DNA from: an uncultured Alphaproteobacteria bacterium
GTDB lineage: Bacteria; Pseudomonadota; Alphaproteobacteria; Micavibrionales; UBA1664
Length of the DNA stretch: 64,000 nucleotides
Direction of reading: 5' to 3'
NCBI GenBank assembly: GCA_943789475.1
Contig: CALSUG010000001.1
Location: forward strand, 1-64,000
Positions 45,896 through 54,713 of the stretch are shown piece after piece. Positions within the stretch are counted from its first letter, which is position 1; every line of letters starts with the position of its first letter. The position numbers and the translations under genes were made by a program. The notes beneath the pieces were generated by a model. It was not told the origin of the DNA. It saw only the letters and a program-made list of their open reading frames with translations, and ran no database searches.

Positions 45896-46028
45896 TTAAG
45901 AACCTCTATCAGATGCGGCAATGATACAGCCGTGAATGTGTCGTTACTCAGCTATGTCTGGGTGGCGGTGTCATGTCCAAGGCGTATACCCAAAAGCATC
46001 GCGCTACTTCATCTGATGTAGTTCTTAA
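45896..46028. repeat. 133-bp element with 20-bp inverted ends
   Basis: TTAAGAACCTCTATCAGATG at the left is mirrored by CATCTGATGTAGTTCTTAA at the right (two mismatches). The interior is visibly more GC-rich than the flanks and contains smaller hairpins such as CGGC-AATGATACA-GCCG. It lies between divergent genes. It may be a MITE-like mobile element or a structured RNA; no flanking target duplication is obvious. Confidence 0.55.
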
Positions 46029-46083
46029 CACCCAGTCACCAGAGCAATCAAGCTTTGGTGATTGATTGTTGGAGTACATACGC

Positions 46084-47367
46084 ATGACGAAAAGATTACC
46101 CTTAAAAGAAAAGCTATCCATTACGGTATATGGAGCTTGGTTGTTTGCCTCATTCATAATCGCAACCGAAATAACCAGTAATTTCAGTCATCATATTATA
46201 GCAACAATCTTAATATCATCCCCTGTGCTTGCATCACTGTTTTTGCGCTGGTTCAAAGACAACACTTCTAACTCACTATGGCTTTCAATATTTAACCTTA
46301 CAATTCCAACAATTGCTATGATCCCTATGCTGATCAATGAGCGCGATTACAATATCTATGGAGGTTATACAATTCCATTAATAGTTGGGAGCATGTATAG
46401 CGTATTACTAATACTAAACTATTTGGAAAAATCACAAGATGAAAAACCAAAGATAAAAAGAAAAGTATATAAATTAATATGTTTTTTAAAGAGGCATAAA
46501 ACAATGATAACAAAAGGATTTTTAATCACTCTTATCTTTGCATTAAGTTTTGAATTAATCTGCATTATTGGAAAAACAAACAACAATAAATTGGGCAATT
46601 TTAAAAACGGAATAGTTGTTATAGGTAAATATTTAATGACACCTAAAAACAACCAACATTTCGAACCGCAGAAAAAAGATGAAGATCAGATAATATCTTC
46701 TTTTTTAAAACAAACGAACTTCTTAATTGAACAACTACAAAAAGCTCCGATAAAAATCAACTCTGATGTGACACTAACATCTATCAAAATAAATAAAAAA
46801 CACATCACTTATGATTACAAGCTTAGTGATACAAAAGCATCAATGGTAAAATTAGATGTAGTCCCCCACGGTCTTGAATTATTTCTATTTTGCCATGATG
46901 AAAGCATAAAGTATTTAAACCAAAATGGTTTTTCTTTTGCCTATAATCAATATAACAATGGCGAAAAAATATACACAAAAAGTATCGCGCAAGGAGAGTG
47001 CCAAACACTGCAAAATCCAGTAACGCACGAAGATATTCCACACACGATTACAAAAACAGAAACTTGGACAAACGAGCACACAACCATAAAAGCCGAAATA
47101 TGGGATACAGGACACGTTAAACTTACTGGGGACACCATGTGGGGTTTAAATAGAAAATACGGCCCCTCTACAGGAGACATGGAGGGCTTTGTCGATATTG
47201 AAGAATACAACAACACCCAATTCTCAATTGGAACACCTAAAAATGAATGTTACGTCTCTTTCACACGTATCAATGCTCAGACGATGCATTTAGATGATAA
47301 TTACATGTGTGGCGGAATAAATGCTCGTTTTATAGGTGAAGTAAAATTAACGGAAACAAAACCTTAG
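46084..47367 (+). CDS. Membrane-anchored hypothetical protein
   Basis: About 427 residues from MTKRLPLKEKLSIT. The first 150 residues hold four or five TM segments (VYGAWLFASFIIATEIT, IIATILISSPVLASLFL, LWLSIFNLTIPTIAMIP, TIPLIVGSMYSVLLIL, MITKGFLITLIFALSFELICII). A large extracytoplasmic C-terminal domain of about 270 residues follows, beta-rich, with YMCGGINARFIG near the end and several Cys. No catalytic motif was recognised. Strongly AT-rich, like the rest of the island. Confidence 0.6.
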   Translation: MTKRLPLKEKLSITVYGAWLFASFIIATEITSNFSHHIIATILISSPVLASLFLRWFKDNTSNSLWLSIFNLTIPTIAMIPMLINERDYNIYGGYTIPLIVGSMYSVLLILNYLEKSQDEKPKIKRKVYKLICFLKRHKTMITKGFLITLIFALSFELICIIGKTNNNKLGNFKNGIVVIGKYLMTPKNNQHFEPQKKDEDQIISSFLKQTNFLIEQLQKAPIKINSDVTLTSIKINKKHITYDYKLSDTKASMVKLDVVPHGLELFLFCHDESIKYLNQNGFSFAYNQYNNGEKIYTKSIAQGECQTLQNPVTHEDIPHTITKTETWTNEHTTIKAEIWDTGHVKLTGDTMWGLNRKYGPSTGDMEGFVDIEEYNNTQFSIGTPKNECYVSFTRINAQTMHLDDNYMCGGINARFIGEVKLTETKP

Positions 47368-47462
47368 CTTTTCTTAACATTCAACAACCTAAAAACACCC
47401 CAAACACTGTTTGAGACAGAACTTGATCATATTTTTGCAAATAAAATATGTCGAATTAACTC

Positions 47463-47648
47463 ATGTTTAGTATTTTCAAGCTTAGAACAGGCATTATCGC
47501 CGCAGTAGTTGGAACATCTGTTATCGCATATACAGGCCAAAATAGCGATCAGCCCTATGCGTTAAGAGCAGAAGAAATAGATTTAGATACTATCCAAGGG
47601 TCTTCTTTGGCACCAAAGACATCGTTGCTCCCTGTTCCGCGTCCGTAG
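47463..47648 (+). CDS. Small membrane or secreted protein
   Basis: A 61-residue ORF with one hydrophobic segment, TGIIAAVVGTSVIAYTG, and a polar Pro-rich tail. Its last 59 bases overlap the 3' end of the opposite ORF 47590-47835. The ribosome binding site is weak. Confidence 0.35.
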   Translation: MFSIFKLRTGIIAAVVGTSVIAYTGQNSDQPYALRAEEIDLDTIQGSSLAPKTSLLPVPRP

Positions 47649-47835
47649 AAACAGCCTCTTCAAGCCAGTCAATAATGGATGGTACATTCTTACCAAGATA
47701 AGCACATCCACCTACAAACGCCGCCGAAATTGCAATAATAGCTAAAAATTCTTTGACCTGCATGTGAGGCACCTCATCGTCTTTCAAACGATAGTTAAAT
47801 GCTGACCTTGCGTTTTCGATAATGTTTTTTGACAT
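47590..47835 (-). CDS. Small membrane protein, convergent with the previous ORF
   Basis: About 81 residues from MSKNIIENARSAFNYRL, with one TM helix (FLAIIAISAAFVGGCAYLG) and an acidic C-terminal part. It is the last gene before the right end of the island. Overlapping convergent small membrane proteins suggest that one may be spurious. Confidence 0.4.
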   Translation of the reverse strand: MSKNIIENARSAFNYRLKDDEVPHMQVKEFLAIIAISAAFVGGCAYLGKNVPSIIDWLEEAVSTDAEQGATMSLVPKKTLG

Positions 47836-47923
47836 CCACATAATAATGCATATTTTATGGCAAAAATCAAATTCTTGTCACTGATTATGAAAGTATATTG
47901 AGAAAACATAGGTCAAAAAAAAA

Positions 47924-47941
47924 CGGCACCAATGCGGCACC
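47924..47941. promoter_or_regulatory. GGCACCAATG tandem repeats at the right island end
   Basis: CGGCACCAATGCGGCACC lies 46 bp inside the right att and matches, in direct orientation, the repeat next to the integrase at the other end. Likely integrase or Xis arm sites. Confidence 0.5.
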
Positions 47942-47987
47942 GTATATTTCATATCTTTTTCAAATCTGCTGAAACACGCAGAAAATA

Positions 47988-48063
47988 TGGTGGGTGATGA
48001 CGGGCTCGAACCGCCGACCCTCTCGGTGTAAACGAGATGCTCTCCCAACTGAGCTAATCACCC
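47988..48063 (-). tRNA. tRNA-Val(TAC)
   Basis: Minus-strand cloverleaf: acceptor GGGTGAT/ATCACCC, D-arm AGCTCAGTTGGGAGAGC, anticodon stem CTCGT/ACGAG with loop TTTACAC (anticodon TAC), T-arm GGTTCGAGCCC and an encoded CCA. Its 3' half (47988-48037) is the right-hand att repeat of the island, regenerated by integration. Confidence 0.95.
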
Positions 48064-48121
48064 TTGCCAAAGATTTGTACGTTTTAACCTACTCTATTTT
48101 GAAATGCAATGCCTAAAATGC

Positions 48122-48150
48122 AAAAAAACGGCCATAAAAATATGACCGCT
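48122..48150 (-). terminator. Intrinsic terminator downstream of hupB
   Basis: On the minus strand CGGTCATA/TATGGCCG (one G-T pair) is followed by seven T. It lies about 30 bp beyond the hupB stop. Confidence 0.7.
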
Positions 48151-48177
48151 CTTTAAAATTACGAAAAACGTATTAAC

Positions 48178-48453
48178 TTATGAGTTAACAGCGTCTTTAA
48201 GTGCTTTACCAGCAACAAATTTAGCTTGCTTAGAAGCTTTGATTTGAATTGCTTCACCTGTGCGTGGGTTACGACCAGTTGTCGCAGCACGGTTTGCAGT
48301 TTTGAATGTACCAAAACCGATCAATTTAACTTCATCGCCTTTTTGCAAAGCAGCTGTAACAGTTTGGATAACTGCGTTCAATGCTTCTTCAGCTTTTGTT
48401 TTTGAAAGGTCAGCTGTTTGTGCAACTGCATCAATTAATTCTGATTTGTTCAT
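48178..48453 (-). CDS. hupB: DNA-binding protein HU
   Basis: A 91-residue histone-like protein starting at [18 protein letters not shown] (the track's 48555 start adds 34 implausible residues). The DNA-gripping arms are [23 protein letters not shown] bends and packages DNA as a dimer and assists replication and repair. It follows lon, the usual neighbour, but is separately promoted. Confidence 0.95.
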   Translation of the reverse strand: MNKSELIDAVAQTADLSKTKAEEALNAVIQTVTAALQKGDEVKLIGFGTFKTANRAATTGRNPRTGEAIQIKASKQAKFVAGKALKDAVNS

Positions 48454-48496
48454 AATAATACCCCTAAGGTTAAAAGTTAGTTTTACAAAAAGATAA

Positions 48497-48525
48497 ATTT
48501 TATCATTTACCACCTTTCCTCGCAA
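48497..48525 (-). promoter_or_regulatory. Promoter of hupB
   Basis: Reading the minus strand: TTGCGA (48525-48520), 17-base spacer, TAAAAT (48502-48497), then about 45 bases to the ATG at 48453. Good agreement with housekeeping consensus except at the last three -35 bases. Confidence 0.45.
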
Positions 48526-48592
48526 TCCATTGCACAGCAACGGTTTGCGGTTCAAAAGGCAAGATCATCATGGCACTTGGGTGTCATCCATG

Positions 48593-51007
48593 TCAATGAT
48601 GAATTATGCAAGAATCCTTGTTTTCTGCGGTTTTTTCACTTGACCCAACGCTATCTCCTTGATTTTCAACACATATTGGTTCTAATTTTTTTACCAATGC
48701 ATGGGATAAAACCTGTGTAATACCGCTCACAGGTATAATTTCCAACGATTTTTTAACATTATCAGGAATATCGGCAAGGTCTTTCGCATTATCCTCAGGA
48801 ATCAAAACAGTCTTAATTCCACCGCGCAGTGCCGCCAAAAGTTTCTCTTTCAATCCACCAATCGCAGTCACATAACCACGCAAATTAACCTCACCTGTCA
48901 TGGCGATATCACGTCGCACCTCAATATCTGTCAATGACGACACAATTGCAGTCACCATGGCCGCCCCCGCCGATGGCCCATCCTTTGGCACTGCACCTTC
49001 GGGAACATGAACGTGAACTGATTTTTTCTTGAGAGATTCGTAATCAATACCAAATGTTTCTGCACGAGATTTAATCAACATCTCGGCAACCTTGATCGAT
49101 TCTTTCATAACATCTTTCAAATTACCCGTTGTTGATACCGTACCATCCTTACCAGGGGTGGTTACAGCCTCAATAGATAACAAATCACCACCCGATTCAG
49201 TATAAGCCAATCCTGTAACAACACCAACGCGATCTTGCGTATCAACCTCTCCATATTTATGTTTGCGAACGCCAGCATATTTTTCCAATGATTTAGGTGT
49301 AATCGAAATTTTCGATTTTCCCTTCATTAGAATATCTTTAATCGCCTTACGACATAGATTCGCAACCTCACGCTCAAGGCTACGCACCCCTGCTTCACGT
49401 GTGTAGTAACGAATCAAATCACGCAAAGCACTATCAGACAGCCTAAACTCGTCTTTTTTAAGTCCCGCAGCCTTCATTTGTTTAGACAATAAATGACGCT
49501 TAACGATTTCCATTTTTTCATCTTCGGTATATCCAGAGATACGGATGATCTCCATACGGTCTAACAATGGTTGCGGCATGTTATAGCTGTTCGATGTGCA
49601 AACAAACATCACATCCGACAGATCATAATCCAACTCCATAAAGTGATCGTTAAATGTATTATTTTGCTCTGGATCCAAGACCTCTAACAACGCTGCTGCT
49701 GGATCACCACGCATATCGCTGCCCATTTTGTCAATTTCATCCAACAAAAACATTGGGTTTGTGACCTCGGCCTTTTTCATACCTTGAATAATTTTACCAG
49801 GCATTGACCCAATATAGGTACGGCGGTGACCACGAATTTCGCTTTCATCGCGCACACCACCTAGCGACATACGGACGAATTTACGATTCGTTGCCTTTGC
49901 AATGGATTGCCCCAATGATGTTTTACCAACACCTGGAGGTCCCACGAGGCACAAAATTGGCCCTTTCACCTTGTTTGTCCGCTGTTGCACAGCCAAATAT
50001 TCTAAAATTCGTTCCTTCACCTTGTCCAAACCATAGTGATCTTTATCCAAGACAGCCTTTGCCTTGCGGATATCTTTGTGAACGCGTGATTTTTTACCCC
50101 ATGGCACAGACAACATCCAATCAAGGTAATTACGAGATACCGTTGATTCTGCCGACATTGGTGGCATTTGCTTTAATTTTTTAAGTTCTTTTTCAGCCTT
50201 CTTTTTGGCCTCTTTCGATAACTTTGTTTCTCGTATTTGAGTTGCCAATTCCGCCAATTCATCTTCAGGCGTATCATCATCGTCATGCAATTCCTTTTGA
50301 ATTGCTTTCATTTGTTCATTCAAATAGTAATCGCGTTGCGTTTTTTCCATTTGTTTCTTAACGCGATTACGAATTTTTTTCTCAACACCCAAAACTCCCA
50401 TTTCATCTTCCATATATTGAAAGATTTTTTCTAAACGTTCCGCGGTATTGGTAAGCTCTAGCAATTCTTGCTTAGCTTCCAATTTTAACGCCAAATGCGA
50501 CGCGATATTATCCGCCATTTTATCGGCTTCTGTAATTTGATTAACCGAAACCACGACTTCTGGTGGAATTTTTTTATTTAATTTCACATACTCTTCAAAC
50601 TGGTCACAAACAGCCTTAGACAAAACTTTTAGCTCTTCACTTTCTGTGTGTTCCGTTTCGACCTTGGACACGGATGCACGCATAAAATCACCAGAATCAT
50701 CAATGCCACCAACCGCCATACGATCACCACCCTCAACAAGAACTTTAACCGTTCCATCAGGCAATTTAAGAAGTTGGAGAATCGTTCCTATCGTTCCAAA
50801 ATCATATAAATCTTCAGCCTCAGGATCGTCTTTTGATGGATTCTTTTGTGTCACCATCATTATCTTCTTTTCACCCTGCATCACGGCATCCAATGCCTGT
50901 ACAGATTTATCCCGCCCAACAAATAAAGGCACAATCATATGAGGAAACACGACAATATCGCGTAGAGGTAGCAATGGGATTAGCTGTTTATTCAACTCTT
51001 CAGTCAT
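48593..51007 (-). CDS. lon: ATP-dependent protease Lon
   Basis: An 804-residue protein. The N-terminal substrate domain begins LIPLLPLRDIVVFPHMIVPLFVGR; AAA+ Walker A is GPPGVGKTS near residue 360 and Walker B FLLDEIDKMG; the protease domain has the catalytic Ser in PKDGPSAGAAM near 685 with Lys about 43 residues later. It degrades misfolded and regulatory proteins. clpX is missing between clpP and lon, where many alphaproteobacteria have it. Confidence 0.95.
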   Translation of the reverse strand: MTEELNKQLIPLLPLRDIVVFPHMIVPLFVGRDKSVQALDAVMQGEKKIMMVTQKNPSKDDPEAEDLYDFGTIGTILQLLKLPDGTVKVLVEGGDRMAVGGIDDSGDFMRASVSKVETEHTESEELKVLSKAVCDQFEEYVKLNKKIPPEVVVSVNQITEADKMADNIASHLALKLEAKQELLELTNTAERLEKIFQYMEDEMGVLGVEKKIRNRVKKQMEKTQRDYYLNEQMKAIQKELHDDDDTPEDELAELATQIRETKLSKEAKKKAEKELKKLKQMPPMSAESTVSRNYLDWMLSVPWGKKSRVHKDIRKAKAVLDKDHYGLDKVKERILEYLAVQQRTNKVKGPILCLVGPPGVGKTSLGQSIAKATNRKFVRMSLGGVRDESEIRGHRRTYIGSMPGKIIQGMKKAEVTNPMFLLDEIDKMGSDMRGDPAAALLEVLDPEQNNTFNDHFMELDYDLSDVMFVCTSNSYNMPQPLLDRMEIIRISGYTEDEKMEIVKRHLLSKQMKAAGLKKDEFRLSDSALRDLIRYYTREAGVRSLEREVANLCRKAIKDILMKGKSKISITPKSLEKYAGVRKHKYGEVDTQDRVGVVTGLAYTESGGDLLSIEAVTTPGKDGTVSTTGNLKDVMKESIKVAEMLIKSRAETFGIDYESLKKKSVHVHVPEGAVPKDGPSAGAAMVTAIVSSLTDIEVRRDIAMTGEVNLRGYVTAIGGLKEKLLAALRGGIKTVLIPEDNAKDLADIPDNVKKSLEIIPVSGITQVLSHALVKKLEPICVENQGDSVGSSEKTAENKDSCIIHH

Positions 51008-51143
51008 TTTATATCTTTCGTTTTATCAATTTGATCAAAACATGAACTCATTCCACCCTATCAATAGGCATAGAATATTAATGTCTTATTAAGATATGAT
51101 ACGAAATTGGCGAAAAAACGGCAACACTATTTATTATTTCATC

Positions 51144-51171
51144 AAAAAAGGAGCAAAAATGCTCCTTTTTT
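51144..51171 (-). terminator. Intrinsic terminator after clpP
   Basis: AAAAAAGGAGC-AAAAAT-GCTCCTTTTTT is a symmetric hairpin with T-runs in both directions, between the clpP stop and the lon start. Confidence 0.8.
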
Positions 51172-51201
51172 AAAAATATCCAATAAAATCAGGTAAAAAG
51201 A

Positions 51202-51849
51202 TTACTTTTTATCTTCTTTTGGCTTTGGAATATCGTCACGCGTTGCAACAACATGGTCAATAAGACCAAATTTTTGTGCTTCATCCGCTGACATAAACGT
51301 ATCACGCTCCATCACACGTTCGATTTCTGGTAATTTTTGGCCAGTGTGATGAACATAGATATTGTTCAATTTTTTACGCAGACCCAAAATTTCTTTTGCT
51401 TGAATTTCAATATCTGTGGCCTGTCCCTGTGCACCACCTGATGGTTGATGAACCATTACACGTGAATTAGGTAATGAGAAACGCATACCCGGCTCACCCG
51501 CTGTTAAAAGCAATGATCCCGCAGACGCCGCCTGCCCTACACATACTGTCGAAACCTTTGATTTGATGTATTGCATCGTGTCATACATCGCAAATGCAGA
51601 CGTTACAACGCCCCCTGGTGAATTGATGTAAAATGAAATCTCTTTATTTGGGTTTTCAGATTCCAAGAACAACAATTGTGCACAAATCAATGATGACACA
51701 GTGTCATTAACACCACCTGTTAAAAAGATAATACGCTCTTTCAACAAACGTGAGTAAATATCAAATGAACGTTCACCACGCGCCGTTTGTTCAACGACCA
51801 TTGGTACAAGTGAGCTGTTATAAAATTCTATCGGATCTCTATCCATCAT
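51202..51849 (-). CDS. clpP: ATP-dependent Clp protease proteolytic subunit
   Basis: A 215-residue serine peptidase. The catalytic Ser lies in [15 protein letters not shown] near residue 106, the His in [19 protein letters not shown] near 131, and Asp near 180 in [17 protein letters not shown]. It forms the 14-mer that works with ClpX or ClpA. It follows tig but has its own terminator, and a tig terminator precedes it. Confidence 0.95.
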   Translation of the reverse strand: MMDRDPIEFYNSSLVPMVVEQTARGERSFDIYSRLLKERIIFLTGGVNDTVSSLICAQLLFLESENPNKEISFYINSPGGVVTSAFAMYDTMQYIKSKVSTVCVGQAASAGSLLLTAGEPGMRFSLPNSRVMVHQPSGGAQGQATDIEIQAKEILGLRKKLNNIYVHHTGQKLPEIERVMERDTFMSADEAQKFGLIDHVVATRDDIPKPKEDKK

Positions 51850-51927
51850 TTTTTCCTTATTTTTAAATATGAATCACATCTACGATGCTAGAGATTTTGA
51901 AACATCATGGCAAGAGGCCGAAAAAAA

Positions 51928-51962
51928 GAAAAAGCCCCCATCATAATGACAAGGGCTTTTTA
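51928..51962 (-). terminator. Intrinsic terminator after tig
   Basis: On the minus strand AAAGCCCTTGTCATTATGAT is followed by GGGGGCTTTTTCTTTT; the GCCC/GGGC core pairs around a small self-complementary loop. It separates tig from clpP. Confidence 0.75.
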
Positions 51963-51987
51963 AATTTCATTCAATTAAGAATAGTGA

Positions 51988-53400
51988 TTATTTCTTAGCA
52001 TCCGCTTTCTTTTTCGCTGGTGCTTTTTTCTTCGCAGCTGGCTTTTTCTTTGCTGGCAACTCGTCATCTTCTTTTGTTAACTCTTCAACAGATACTGATT
52101 TTTCCGTTACATCCGCCAATTCAACAATGTAATCCACCACTTTTTCTTCAAACAATGGTGCTTTCAAAGAATCTAAAGCATTTTTGTTCTTTTGATAAAA
52201 TTCAAAAACTTGTGCTTCTTGACCTGGATATTTTTGCGCTTCGGCGATTACTGCCTTTTGCAAATCATCTTGACCAATTTGGATTTTTGCTTCTGTTCCA
52301 ATTTCAGAAAGAACAAGACCAAGTTTCACACGACGTTCCGCGATTGCTTTTAATTCTTCTGTTTCACTGTCGTCCAATTTTACATTTGTGCAATCATGGT
52401 CTTTACCTTCTGCATGCATTTGCTGATGGCGTTCTTGTTCCATTTGCTTGGTAATCATTTCCAATTCTTGTTCCAACATCATTGATGGCAATTCAAAATC
52501 ATGACCTGTATCCAATTGGTCCAACAATTCACGCTTTAACTTCATACGTGAGAATTGTGCATATTCACCCGCCATTTGTTCACGCAAGATTTTCTTCAAT
52601 GCTTCCAAATCATCCATACCCAACTTTTTCGCCAAGTCATCGTTGATTTCAGAATCACATTTTTCATGAATTTCATGGATGTGACATTCAAACACAGCTT
52701 CCTTACCTTGTAATTCTTCTGCACCATAATTATCCGGGAATGTTACCGTTACCGTTACATCATCGCCCGCCTTTTTACCGATCATTTGGTCTTCGAAACC
52801 TGGGATGAACATGTTTGCACCCAATTCAAGATTGAATTTTTCACCAGCCATTCCATCACGTTTTTCACCATCAACTGAACCATCAAAATCGATAACCGCA
52901 ATGTCACCTGATTTTGTTGCACGTTTTGTTGTGATTGCCTTGCTGTCTGAATTTTGTGATGCGATTTTTGTTAATGCGTCTTCCAATGTTTTATCATCAA
53001 CGTCTGCAACAGGTTTTGTTAATTTCAAACCTTTTACATCCATAACTTTAAATTCAGGCATTGCCTCAACTTCCATTTTGAATTTAAGGTCTTCGCCTTT
53101 TTCAAAAGAAATGATTTCGATGCGTGGCTGTGCCGCTGGCTTAATCTTGTTATCGTTTAACACTTTTTGTGATTCACGGTTTACCGCTGTTTCAACGATT
53201 TCCCCTAAAACAGAATCACCATATTGTGCTTTCACAACATTCATTGGCGCCTTACCTTTACGGAAACCCTTCATTTGAACCGTTACCGCGATTTCCGCCA
53301 ACCTTGTTGTTTGCAATTTTTCGATCTCGGATGAAGTCACAGTAACTTCGTATCCGCGCTTCAAACCTTTGTTTTCAATTTCTTTAGCAGCCATTTGCAT
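51988..53400 (-). CDS. tig: Trigger factor
   Basis: 470 residues from MQMAAKEIENKGLKRGYEVT (the track start adds 26). The ribosome-binding loop is FRKGKAPMNVVKAQYG near residue 45; the FKBP-type PPIase domain lies at about 155-245 (SGDIAVIDFDGSVDGEK, FIPGFEDQMIGKKAGD); the C-terminal chaperone arms follow, then a Lys/Ala-rich tail KKKPAAKKKAPAKKK that is longer than in E. coli. It assists folding at the ribosome exit tunnel and prolyl isomerisation. Confidence 0.95.
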   Translation of the reverse strand: MQMAAKEIENKGLKRGYEVTVTSSEIEKLQTTRLAEIAVTVQMKGFRKGKAPMNVVKAQYGDSVLGEIVETAVNRESQKVLNDNKIKPAAQPRIEIISFEKGEDLKFKMEVEAMPEFKVMDVKGLKLTKPVADVDDKTLEDALTKIASQNSDSKAITTKRATKSGDIAVIDFDGSVDGEKRDGMAGEKFNLELGANMFIPGFEDQMIGKKAGDDVTVTVTFPDNYGAEELQGKEAVFECHIHEIHEKCDSEINDDLAKKLGMDDLEALKKILREQMAGEYAQFSRMKLKRELLDQLDTGHDFELPSMMLEQELEMITKQMEQERHQQMHAEGKDHDCTNVKLDDSETEELKAIAERRVKLGLVLSEIGTEAKIQIGQDDLQKAVIAEAQKYPGQEAQVFEFYQKNKNALDSLKAPLFEEKVVDYIVELADVTEKSVSVEELTKEDDELPAKKKPAAKKKAPAKKKADAKK

Positions 53401-53532
53401 TTCGTCTTTCCTTATCAACGTTAAATTAATGTGAGTGTTAGATAGCGCAGAAAACGTACCCATGCAAGGAATTTTCAAAAAATACTAGACATGAAAAACA
53501 AATCACCATATAACGTTCATCAATATTGGAAC

Positions 53533-53618
53533 GCGGCTGTGGCGAAATTGGTAGACGCACCAGATTTAGGTTCTGGCGCCCCTAGGGCGTGAAGGTTCAA
53601 GTCCTTTCAGCCGCACCA
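53533..53618 (+). tRNA. tRNA-Leu(TAG)
   Basis: An 86-nt cloverleaf with a long variable arm: acceptor GCGGCTG/CAGCCGC, anticodon stem CCAGA/TCTGG with loop TTTAGGT (anticodon TAG), variable stem GCGCCC...GGGCGT, T-arm GGTTCAAGTCC, CCA encoded. Confidence 0.95.
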
Positions 53619-53650
53619 ATATTTAAAGTTGTTATTATACATCAACTTAT

Positions 53651-53726
53651 GGCGATTGTAGCTCAGTGGTAGAGCCCTCGGTTGTGATCCGAGTTGTCGC
53701 GGGTTCGACCCCCGTCAGTCGCCCCA
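53651..53726 (+). tRNA. tRNA-His(GTG)
   Basis: Acceptor GCGATTG/CAGTCGC with the extra G at -1 (53651) facing discriminator C, as expected for tRNA-His; anticodon stem CTCGG/CCGAG with loop TTGTGAT (anticodon GTG); T-arm GGGTTCGACCCCC; CCA encoded. A decayed integrase fragment lies 130 bp beyond the 3' end. Confidence 0.95.
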
Positions 53727-53858
53727 TTTTTTTCTTTTCACGTGCAATCGTATACCTTCAATAAAAAGTGACTGCAGTCACAAAAATTGGTAGCATAAAT
53801 GAAATTGCAAAGAAGCTGATACCACCGAATGACACTTACAAACACCGAATGTATGAAC

Positions 53859-53993
53859 TTAAAAGGCAAGGAAAAACCATACAGAAAAGGCGATAATGGT
53901 GGTTTATACATGCAAATTATGCCCAATAATTCAAAATATTGGCGATATAAATAAAGATTTCTAGGAAAACAAAAGCAATTAGCGACAGGTGTT
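53859..53993 (+). pseudogene. Decayed P4-type integrase N-terminus
   Basis: No long ORF, but the plus strand reads LKGKEKPYRKGDNGGLYMQI then MPNNSKYWRYK, a stop one base out of frame, and after restoring one base RFLGKQKQLATGV. This is the DUF4102 arm-binding domain of P4-type integrases (K-x-KPY+...DGGGLYLxV-PNGSKxWRYKYRFxGKxK). The rest of the gene is gone. Its position just past the tRNA-His 3' end, pointing away, indicates a lost element. Confidence 0.7.
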
Positions 53994-54053
53994 TAAGAGG
54001 ACATCACTTGAGGCTATATATATTTTAGACATTTTTATGTTTCCTTTCAAAAA

Positions 54054-54494
54054 TTATGGCGTAACAGCAACACTTTTAATAAGTTTAGAATTGCGATCAT
54101 AAAGTACAGTCACAAATGCATTTATTCCATTCGGTGATAGAAATAGTTTTCCTAGTAATCCACGCCAAGTCCATTTATCATAGCTCACGGCATGTCGTTT
54201 GTTATCAATCATTTCAGGGGTTAGATAAATTCGCGGATCGGCTCCACCTATGCGAACCAAAATTTTGTCTACTTCTCCTCTTGGTGTTCCAACAGGAAAG
54301 CGATATTTCAAATAATCATTAAATTCGCTTGGCGTTTTAAAACGATTAAAACTAAATTCCTCATCAGGAAATGGTGACTGCCAATCCACAGGACGATCTT
54401 CCATTTTTAACTGGTTATAGTTTTGCGCTATTACTGCGTTGCTTAAACCACACACTAAAAAAAAGCACATCATCATTACATAAATTTTATTCAT
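54054..54494 (-). CDS. Secreted hypothetical protein
   Basis: A 146-residue protein with signal peptide IYVMMMCFFLVCGLSNAVIA and cleavage after AIA. The mature part contains FKTPSEFNDYLKYRFPVGTPRGEVDKILVRIGGA and a C-terminal beta stretch (GINAFVTVLYDRNSKLIKSV), resembling the small BLIP/OmlA-like periplasmic fold seen where short helices precede a sheet. No defined family. Single gene. Confidence 0.65.
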   Translation of the reverse strand: MNKIYVMMMCFFLVCGLSNAVIAQNYNQLKMEDRPVDWQSPFPDEEFSFNRFKTPSEFNDYLKYRFPVGTPRGEVDKILVRIGGADPRIYLTPEMIDNKRHAVSYDKWTWRGLLGKLFLSPNGINAFVTVLYDRNSKLIKSVAVTP

Positions 54495-54713
54495 TACGAT
54501 TCCTTTTGAATTTCCTGTTCTGAATACGACATTAATGAGGCTATAAGGAGAGTCAACAGAGGTGATAATGATAGTAAAGGGTGTATGTGGCTATTCATTA
54601 CCCCCCTCGTTCGTCATAATCCTTGTTAATATCTTACTATAGTGTACTTGCGTTTCATACCTTGCGCGATATGATGAAGGCATAGACAAATATATGTAAG
54701 GAATATTCAAGAC

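Noticed and set aside
53738-53926. 62-residue minus-strand ORF after tRNA-His
   Set aside because: It lies antisense to the integrase remnant and has no coding features of its own.
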